Assembly (NCBI GenBank): GCA_905178155.1
Contig: CAJINV010000021.1
Span: 731,530 to 795,529, forward strand
Direction of reading: 5' to 3'
Source: Amoebophrya sp. A120
Taxonomy: Eukaryota; Sar; Dinophyceae; Syndiniales; Amoebophryaceae
DNA length: 64,000 nucleotides
Within the stretch, counting starts at the first letter, position 1. Every line of letters starts with the position of its first letter. This document shows, one piece after another, positions 56,591 to 64,000 of the stretch. A program made the translations under genes and the position numbers. The notes under the pieces are model-generated. The model worked only from the letters and a program-made list of their open reading frames with translations, searched no databases and was not told the origin of the DNA.

Positions 56591-59500
56591 TCACCCCGCT
56601 CCGGGCCCTAAGCCTGCGCCGAAGGCGGCTAATTTTCTGCCCTCCTTTATCCTGAGTAAAAACGTACCCACGCCAGAGTTGTAATGCAGATTTGCAAAGA
56701 CAGGAAGACTTGTAATGCGCATCCGCATGAGAGCCATTCCCAGTCGTATTTTGGAATTTGTGATGCTGTGAACAGGATGAGCAGACGAATCTGTGATGCG
56801 GCTGCACTTGCTAACCCGCACTACACTGCAGAGTGCAACTTGTCATGCGTGACTCACAAAACTCCTAGCTTTGTGTTGCAAAATCCCCATCCTGACTCTG
56901 GTGTGGGTACGTTTTTACTCAGGATATCCTTACTGACCGCCATCTGCCGCACCACTTCCTTCATTTCCGGCGTCCATTCGATCTCCCTCTCGACCTCCGC
57001 GTCCTATGCAATGCAAAAGCATCGTACTAGTATAAATCGCATGACAAATTCCCTCAGCATGAAAAATCGAATTTGTAATGCGGATTTCGGTTAAGATGGA
57101 GATTTGTAATGCATGACTGCGATTACTACGAGTGCGATACTTTTGCACAGGATACGTCCTTTTCGATTGCGATGTCGATGAACCGTTCGTGCGGCCTCCG
57201 CATAGACTCGCCGGAGGAGAAGTTGTAGTAGTACTTGACGCCTCGCAAGTCGTAGAACGCGTGCCACTCCTCGCCGAGCGTGGTCTGTATGGGTGCGCGC
57301 TTGGAAAACCCCTCCTGCGCCTCGTACGCCGGATTCACTTCTCCCAAGGCCCACACACGGGTGACCCCGCCCGACGGCGCGTTCAGATTCGGTGCAGCAG
57401 CGCCTGCTCCCGGTGCGGCGGCCCCGCCCGCGGCTCCTCCTGCCGCGGCGCCACCCGCTTCCGGCGCACCCGCACCGGCGTTCTGAGGTGGCGCGGGTGC
57501 CGGTTTCCTCTTCGCCGTGTAGTCGATTCGCAGTGGCTTCAGGTCCAGAAACTTCGGCAGGGTCTTCACGTGCTTGCGGGCGTAGCACTCGTGGCAGTAG
57601 TTGCCGAAGGTGTAGGTGCACTGCAGTTTGGCCGGGAACGCGCGGCAGAGACAGCAGGGAATCAAGTGGTTTGGCTCGTGCTTGTGCCGGTTACCCTTGC
57701 TGTGCAGCCGCTCGAAGCAGTTCTCGCAGAAGCAGTCTTCGCAGTCCGGGCAGTAGCAGGTCGCAATCACCTGGCACTCGATGCAGTACAGCTGTGCGTG
57801 CGCGCTCGGATTGACCAACTCCCCCGGATCGTCCTCCAGGTCCATGTTCTTCGCAATATTGGCCTTCGCGCGCTCGTTCTCCACGATTTCCAGACACCAC
57901 TTGACCTCCTGCGCGTCGATCTCCTCTTCCAGCCGGTACTGCTGCGAAAACGCCTTCAAAAAAGTCTTCAGCGTTCGGACCATGAAGGGTTCCTTCGGCA
58001 GGTCGATTTTCAGCATCTCCGCCATCTGCTGCACGTAAAGCGGGGAAATCAACGGCTGTTGCAGCGACACGTCGTGCTGACTCTCCGCCTCGTAGGTCCA
58101 CTATCCAAGAAAAAAACGTTGTTAGTGTAAATTTGTGATGCGGAACATGCAAGATGATTGCGTCTGTCATGCTTGGCATGCATTGTAGGGCCCACTAAAG
58201 GGCGTTTTCACGTACTATCTGCGCATGACAGGTTTTTGCTGTCATGCCAGACAGATTTGTAATGCTGTTCCTCCAAAAAAGTTACACCTACAATGTTTTT
58301 TTCTTGGATATCCACAGCATGCGGTTCAACCGCAGTTTGATATGCTCCTCCTGACTCGCCCTTCGGCAGTGGTCGAGCAGCTGCGCAAAGTAGTCGTAAA
58401 ACGGGTGCTTCCACGTGGTTTCCTGGGACTCGTTGTTCAGGTAACACACGATCGACCCGACACCCTTGTAACTTGTCCACGGGACCGGCAACTCTACTTC
58501 GGCGAAGGCCTCGATCACCCAGCTAAACTCGCGGTCCGCCTCCGGATCCGCATTCAAGTACGCAAACCACTCCTCAAGCACAGGCCTGAGCGATTGATTG
58601 TGATTGTGTGGTCTTGTAGTAGAAACTATCGTGCTCACTTCTTTCTCTTTCACGCAAATTTTTGAAAATGCAACACCATGATCTTGATCATGCATGCTTG
58701 CCCATGTATTGATGGCACGACGAAAAGGTGAGAGCACTTGTTTCATCGAAGTTTGAATTTGAAAGCAAAAGGGGAAATAATAAATAAAGGGTGAAGCAAA
58801 AAAATTTCTACCTTTGTCCCATGCACTTTAACATTGGCACGGTGGCTGCTTTTTCCAGGGCCTTCTGTGTGACCGGGTCTGCGATACCGAACAGGGACAG
58901 GGGATCCGCGTCGAGGTAATCCAGCGCCTCCTCGGACAATTCGCGATTGTCTTCCAGGGTCTGCTATGCATCCCAAATATGTCCGGGTCTGGAAAAATAT
59001 AACCTGTGTTGCGCGTCCGGGATCCCTGTAAAGCCTGTATTGCATGACCAACAAGAAAGCCGAAACCACTTTTGTCATGTTGGGAAACTAAGGGCAGGGC
59101 GTCCCTGTGTAAATAGCGTAAAACGGTAACTAACCGCCTACTCAGCAAACTCGAAACCACTTTTGTCATGCAAAAGCACAGTCTCTGTCTCTGATGCGCA
59201 CTACGCATGAAAAAGCGCCCTAGAAATTTGTCATGCTTGGCTGCACGACTCAGGAGTATGTATGCTCATCACAAGTTCTTTCCAGACCCAGGAGACATAT
59301 TTGCAATGCATATCTGCAAGGCCTCAATCCACAAGGAGTCCACATCATCCGTCCAGTCGAGGAGAATGTTTTCTGGGTGGACGTACGCGACCCTGAGGTA
59401 TGTTATTTATCGCAAGAAAAAACTGTTTCACTGTGAACCTGTGATGCAGAGAACGAAGCGCCAAAGTGTTTGTCTTGCTACACCTGCAACGCAACGGATT

Positions 59501-60715
59501 TTTAGGCGTGTTTTCCCTTGGAAAACGTGCATGACAAATTTTCTGTGTCATGTGTAGCAAACTTGTGATGCAGATCCTGCAAAACCATCACAGTGAAACA
59601 GTTTTTTCGTGGGATATTATTTCTTGCACTAACACTATTTATCGACGAGATCATCTCCATGTAGTTCATGCACGAGCACCAGAAGAGCTGACGTGCTCAC
59701 TGCCATACTGCGAAATAGACCTCGGTCCTCAAGCAGCTAGTAGCTGAATCTGAGCTAGGCTACATGGATCTACTTCTAGTACATCACATGTACTACGAGT
59801 ACGAGTCAGAACATTTGCATATATATTGTACCTGTATTCTGGCCCATTGTCACCCTCTTTGGTTTCGAAAAACACGCTGGTATCGTCCACCTCCACAGCG
59901 GCTTGAAAATTTGCGGGTATGTATCAAATGCAAATATGTCTGGGTCTGGAAATAAAGTGCAAGTTTGTCATGCTGGTCTGGCATGAGTCTGAAATCTGTG
60001 ATGCATGAGCAGGAAAAGCGCCCCTTGCCTGTCATGCAAAAATTTAGTTTGTCATGCGAAAAACGAAACACACAGCAGCGCAAAAACTTGTCATGCTGGG
60101 CTGCATCTTGTTGTGCGCCCACAATTCGTAGATTTGCATCACAAGTTTCCAGACCGAGACCCAGACATATTTGCATTTGATAGTATGACACCGGGCACGA
60201 GATCGTCCGGCACTTCCGGCACGGGCGGGTACTGGAACTTGTAAACATCCGGCACCACCGTTCGCACTTCCCCAGGCACATCGGTTTCCTCGGGGATGGT
60301 GACCATGTACCCGAAGGAAATGATATCATATGTAAGAACATCCCCACCCCATTGTCAAGTTGGAACAACTCAGCAACACAAATCCAGAAGTTTTGGGAGC
60401 CACGCGTGACAAGTTGCAGTCCGTAGCGTAGTGCATCTTAGCAAGGACAACCGCATCACAAATCCGTCTGCGTCTGCTTCTCCTGTTTACAGCATTACAA
60501 ATTCCAAAACCCGATTGGAAATGCCTCTCAACATGGAGACGCGCATTACAAGTCTTCCTGTAATCGCAAATCTGGATGACAACCATCATGGGGTGGGGAC
60601 GTTTTTACTCAGGATAAATGACCTTATGCCTCCTCGGCTGCTCCTTCACCCGCACAATGGGGATCTTCACCTCCGGCTCCGCCACCCGGCGGTGCCCCTC
60701 GTCGCCGCCCGACAT
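56591..60715 (-). CDS. WW / B-box / WW protein, probable ciliary or cytoskeletal factor
   Basis: Model: complement(join(56591..56647,56932..57004,57160..58101,58316..58585,58812..58964,59318..59392,59832..59921,60188..60323,60622..60715)), 629 aa, multiple of three. A helical stretch plus WW-like module lies near 190-250 (DREFSWVIEAF ... LPVPWTSY ... IVCYLNNESQETTWKHP), a layout reminiscent of the CEP164-type WW region. A B-box-like zinc cluster lies at about 378-415 (CIECQ ... CYCPDCEDCFCENCFERLH), then a second zinc pair set (CCLCR ... CHECYARKH). An Ala/Gly/Pro-rich linker precedes a second WW-like element near 552-578 (LGEEWHAFYD ... YYYNFSSGESMRRP). The WW-zinc-WW order repeats that in the giant gene. 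Six of eight introns are introner-like; of the two GTA...AG introns, 59393-59831 contains a nested introner. The ciliary role is inference from domain style. Confidence 0.8.
56648..56926. mobile_element. introner-like element, family D (CTGAGTAAAAACGT)
   Basis: 279 bp. Both ends read TATCCTGAGTAAAAACGTAC then CCAC, a long near-perfect inverted repeat. Perfect duplication TCCTT (56643-56647, 56927-56931). It separates the last 19 codons of the WW-B-box gene. Confidence 0.94.
57005..57154. mobile_element. introner-like element, family A, 150 bp
   Basis: Ends TATGCAATGCAAAAGCATCG and, inverted, TATCCTGTGCAAAAGTATCG. Perfect duplication CGTCC (57000-57004, 57155-57159). Same length and orientation as the 21342-21491 copy. 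Confidence 0.94.
58102..58310. mobile_element. introner-like element, family C (AACGTTG variant)
   Basis: 209 bp. Ends TATCCAAGAAAAAAACGTTG and, inverted, TATCCAAGAAAAAAACATTG. Perfect duplication TCCAC (58097-58101, 58311-58315). Join ...NRMLW-TYEAES.... Confidence 0.93.
58965..59312. mobile_element. introner-like element, family B, longest copy
   Basis: 348 bp. Ends TATGCATCCCAAATATGTCC and, inverted, TATGCATTGCAAATATGTCT. Perfect duplication TCTGC (58960-58964, 59313-59317). An internal repeat CGAAACCACTTTTGTCATG occurs near 59050 and 59152 and accounts for part of the extra length. Confidence 0.92.
59408..59616. mobile_element. introner-like element, family C, nested in an ordinary intron
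   Basis: 209 bp. Ends TATCGCAAGAAAAAACTG and, inverted, TATCCCACGAAAAAACTG. Perfect duplication TTATT (59403-59407, 59617-59621). It lies wholly inside the GTACAA...CTCAG intron 59393-59831, whose flanking exons join in phase as ...PEYR-VAYVHP.... Confidence 0.92.
59922..60182. mobile_element. introner-like element, family B
   Basis: 261 bp. Ends TATCAAATGCAAATATGTCT on both strands followed by GGGTCTGG (the right copy has an inserted CGAGAC). Perfect duplication GTATG (59917-59921, 60183-60187). Join ...VPGVI-PANFQ.... Confidence 0.94.
60324..60616. mobile_element. introner-like element, family D
   Basis: 293 bp. Ends TATCATATGTAAGAACATCC and, inverted, TATCCTGAGTAAAAACGTCC, then CCACCCC. 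Perfect duplication AATGA (60319-60323, 60617-60621). First intron of the WW-B-box gene. Confidence 0.93.
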
Positions 60716-62029
60716 GGTGGTCGAGGTGGTGTTTTGGGGCTGTACTAAACCACGTACAAGCTGAAGCTTATTTTACAGCTCCTCCGCGAGGATTGGTCGA
60801 TTGGACGAGGTCGTGTACTACACAGGTTGTGCAGAAGATGAACTGTCACACCGCGGCGAGCACACGTCACGATATTACCCCAGCTCCTCGCAGACGTCGC
60901 ATCCTCGTCATTTCATCAAACATACAAATCTTTAGCTCAAAAAACAGTCTGCTAAATCAGAGCCTGGTGGTTTTTTTTCAATTTCAATTTGGTTCGTTGA
61001 ACGACAGAAACAGTTGTTGTGCGTACTTACTGTGAGTGTAATAAATAAGAATGCTTTATTTTCGATGCACGAATTAGAACAAATTGAAATTGGCGGAGGA
61101 TGTTGGCGTGGGGTAAGGGAGGTACTCAATTGTCGCGGAGACGCAAACGCGATTAGAAACGAGATGGCGATGGGAGGGGGCAGGGGACAAATGACGATCT
61201 GGGTAGCGAGACAATCCTGCACTTTCGGTTAGAAACGAAGTGCGTTTAGCCCCATTGGTTCACTTTTTCTTTCGAGCTCTCCCACGGAATCAATGTCGAC
61301 ATCTCTCAACGAGCAATTCGGAATTCGATTCTCTTACTCTTTCTCAGTAGTCGTTGCATATGATGACAAACAATAATTCATGCGATGGTTTATCACTCAA
61401 CGAAATCAGATCCACCCCTACAACATAATACAAAGCACGACCCAACAAGAACTTCTATCTCTCTGCCCCCATATCATGCCCGATTGTTCTTTTGTCAATG
61501 AACACATCCTGACTTTATTTCGACAAAGTAGAACCACTTCCCGAAAACGAATGGTCAGTGAAAATTTAAGGTTGCCAGCTATGAGGTAGAAAGCGTCGCA
61601 TCGGTCCAATTCGTCCAAATAGATTTTTACAGGATCTTCTGGGGGGCGATGAAGACAATGGGTAATCGCTATCGCAATCATACTGTAGGGTTTCATATGC
61701 CGAGTTTCAAACAAGTAGCAAAAAGAGCACACCGGCCTCAACGATGGGAAAAACGATGCTCCTTGTAATTTGTGCATGTGCTCTCGTCTCATGTAGGCTC
61801 GAATTTTCGTATCTTCTTGTACCGATCGATATCGGACGGGAACATGGTGGGGGTACCACCAGACGAACTAGTGTAAAATAAAACATTCAGTTGCGATTAC
61901 GAATAAGCAGTCAATGAGCAGGAAGTTCAGAGACCACGATCGTGTAAGACGAAAAAGAAAGTTATCCAGCAGCAGGTTCCCGGCTAGTACTAGTCTAGTA
62001 GTATCTCCACTATCAATTTCTAAATCTGA
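60716..62029. other. intergenic sequence
   Basis: About 1.3 kb with no supportable gene or repeat. It is AT-richer than the flanking exons and contains the 5' flank of the WW-B-box gene. Confidence 0.5.
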
Positions 62030-64000
62030 TTATCCTACAAACCTCCCGCCGAAGAACCCCGCTTCTCTCGGCTTGCAAGGGCTTCGTTTTACCAGACACG
62101 GATCGTTCGGCAGCACCACCGTGTGGTTGATCTTGGCCGGCACGCTTTCGTAGTAGCCGTGATTTAAGCTGTATGCATTGCAAATCTGTCTGGGTCTGGA
62201 AGATGTCATGCTGTTTTTGCATGACGCAGAAGGTCTGGCATGGAAGCCCTAGCATCACAGATTTCGACAAGGTTCTGCAATGCCTAATCCGCATGACATA
62301 TCCCCCACTTTGGTGACAAGAAGTGGGCATCTTTTGCTGCCTATGCATGAGAGATTTCTGTGTGTTATGAAATGCGCATCGCAACTTCACATCCTTCCAG
62401 ACCCAGACATTTTTGCAGTTGATAAGCTGCGGCGCTCGACGAAGCTCTTCTTGTCCGCAGCAAACTCCCCCCGGTTGCAGCGTTGCGGGTCGGAGGGGAA
62501 CATGTCGATGCCCGACGGGTCGCTGCCGGTGGGCAGCCGGACCATCCGGGACCGCGCCGGCCCGAAAAACCCGTCGTAGTCTACCGGCTCGGGCTTGCTG
62601 TTCTTCATTGCCCTACCTCTTCTGTCGGTTTCCAAATACGCTCGATACTCGGAATCGCCACCGGCCGCGACGAGCATGTTAGTTACCGAAATGGCATCCT
62701 TCGTCGCTGTCGGACTCCGGTCCACGGCGTGAGGGGAATTTACCCTGCGGCTGGCGTCCTGTCTTTGAAGCTCTTCTGCGAATTGTTGTTGTGCAATCTT
62801 GGCGTTGTGCAGCTGTTTTTGCTTCAATGGGTGGTCGGAGCTCTGTTCTATCAGTTGCTGCAAAGACATATCCCGGTTATCGAGGAAAACGTTTCTGGCG
62901 GTATTTCCGTCTGGTTGTTGACCTCCTGCTTGGTAGTTATTTGCTTGTCCCGCTGCGGCTGCCGCTAATGCTGCTGATTGCTGCACTTCCTGCGCAGTCC
63001 TCGGACTTCGCTGCTCTACCCCGGGGGAGTGACGCACCGCGCTCCTGGGCGATTGAATTCCGTTGTAATGCCTCTTCCTCGCCTCGAATAAGTTTTCCCT
63101 CTGGTCGGCACCGAAATTCGCCTCATCAAAATTTCGTTCTTGTCCGCGCTTTTCTACGTGGTTTTTGTAGTCGCGCAGAACCCCAGAAGGGCTGGTGACT
63201 TCGGCGCTCCGCGTGTACACATCAAACTCCTTTGGCGGCAAAACGTCGACGTCTTTGAGCAGCGTTGGGGCTTGGGGGACTACAGCGCGCCGGCCGTAAG
63301 GAGATGAAGTAGGCGAGATCAAATCCTTCACCAGGTTACTTTCCTTCTCCATCGGATTGATCCCGACCCGTTTCCCCCTACCGAGTGGAAAGTCCCCACC
63401 GGCACTCGGGAGTGCTTTGCTAAACTCCGGATTACCGCTTCCTCCGTAATATCGGCTTTCCTGCTCTTCGTCGTACTTCATGGAATACTGATCGCCGTAC
63501 TTCGCCCGCGGCACTAACGCCCGCGTCGGGTTCCCGGGCATCAGCGCCGGGTGCGCGCGCTTGCGGTCCAGCCGCGCGTGCAAAACCGGACTGTGGGCCG
63601 CGGGGCCGAACCCGGGGAAAACCCCGTTCGCCCGCTGTGGGGAGGAATCGCGGTGCAGCTGCTCCTCCTCGTGCGCCAGTTTCCCCCTGTAATCGAGCAT
63701 CACCCCGGTTCGGTCGGGGGAAAAGCTCTGCTGTGAAGGTCTCTGCTGATGTTGTTCGTTCCCAGTACCTGGCGCACCTCCTAAGATCGTCACCTCCGTC
63801 TCGTTCGGCTTCCCCGCTACCCGCGCGCCGTGGGGAACATACCGTACGAGGAACGGGTCCCCGGAATCGCAGTGATTGTACTTCAACAGACTTCGGTCGG
63901 GGGAAAAGTTGCCGACGATCTCTTTTTCCGGGCTCATCGCGATCTCTTCCTCCACCTTGTAGCAATTTGGCAGGTATTTGTAATTGTTCACGCCCGTCAT
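62030..64000 (-). CDS. low-complexity SPxR-rich protein, possibly partial
   Basis: Model: complement(join(62030..62171,62430..64000)); an ATG lies exactly at the window edge (MTGVNNYKYLPNCY), giving 570 aa, but the frame could continue beyond. Hydrophilic and probably disordered, with scattered SP-containing motifs (NFSPDRS, SFSPDRT, DSSPQR, QSPRSAV, HSPGVEQRSPR), many Gln/Asn and several Tyr. Such SP-x-[KR] sites are typical phosphorylation targets, but no domain is recognisable. One introner-like intron separates a 46-codon final exon that reads ...VERRS-LNHGYYESVPAKINH...; the stop at 62030 follows GGRFVG, though a GTAGGA donor overlaps there and could lead to a further exon. Confidence 0.6.
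62172..62424. mobile_element. introner-like element, family B
   Basis: 253 bp. Ends TATGCATTGCAAATCTGTCT and, inverted, TATCAACTGCAAAAATGTCT, followed by GGGTCTGG. Perfect duplication AGCTG (62167-62171, 62425-62429). Confidence 0.93.

Noticed and set aside
1-64000. rRNA, tRNA or spliced-leader RNA genes
   Set aside because: I scanned for familiar rRNA cores, tRNA T-loop words and the dinoflagellate leader (ending TTTTGGCTCAAG) and saw none; a covariance-model search would be needed to exclude diverged tRNAs.

Overview
This 64-kb window is nuclear DNA of a protist with spliced genes, most likely a dinoflagellate-lineage alveolate. A syndinian parasite of the Amoebophrya type is my best guess. 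The reasons are: every gene I can support lies on the minus strand (unidirectional array); ordinary introns are few and short (about 64-226 nt, one of 439 nt that contains an insertion) and nearly all begin GTA; and coding exons are interrupted by many non-canonical introns that look like mobile DNA (terminal inverted repeats plus 5-bp target duplications). Introner-type introns of this kind have been described in Amoebophrya. The organism call is inference; the gene structures are read from the sequence.

Layout from left to right, all genes minus strand: 454-1825, RNA polymerase I/III subunit AC40 (3 exons); 2640-4640, a gene-free GC-rich island; 4808-8785, a Sen1/UPF1-type SF1 helicase in one exon; 9810-11752, an unknown 459-aa protein; 12560-14749 and 16115-18237, two paralogous MYND + RING-like proteins separated by a cluster of 31-bp palindromic repeats; 18849-20339, a multi-pass membrane protein; 21200-23865, a 473-aa two-TM protein with a Cys-rich loop; 25117-30431, a six-TM voltage-gated-like channel with EF hands but no canonical K+ filter; 30990-31790, a second GC-rich island; 32147-32969, a GTCTGA-rich stretch; 33167-45244, a giant 18-exon gene (3036 aa, SH3-WW-B-box-IQ repeats-helical C-terminus); 46696-53964, a 2422-aa single-exon Cys-rich membrane protein; 54822-55286, a small SH3 protein related to the N-terminus of the giant protein; 56591-60715, a 629-aa WW-B-box-WW protein; 62030-64000, a low-complexity protein reaching the right edge.

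The outstanding signal is a set of 23 introner-like elements (150-348 bp) between 10.2 and 62.4 kb. Although their inverted repeats fall into at least six sequence families, they share the same ends (TATC/TATG ... GATA/CATA). Sixteen have perfect 5-bp target duplications, three match at 4 of 5 positions and four are weak. Twenty-two lie inside coding exons. For each of these, removing the element plus one duplication copy restores an open frame. One is nested inside an ordinary GT-AG intron. I assembled each multi-exon gene by hand; the total coding length of every model is a multiple of three and ends at a stop, which is strong internal support for the element boundaries and the unusual splicing.

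Functionally the window mixes housekeeping genes (polymerase subunit, helicase), probable cytoskeletal/ciliary scaffolds (the two WW-B-box proteins, IQ repeats) and membrane proteins (channel, Cys-rich receptor-like protein). No operon-like logic is evident beyond the shared orientation. I saw no rRNA, tRNA, CRISPR or spliced-leader gene.
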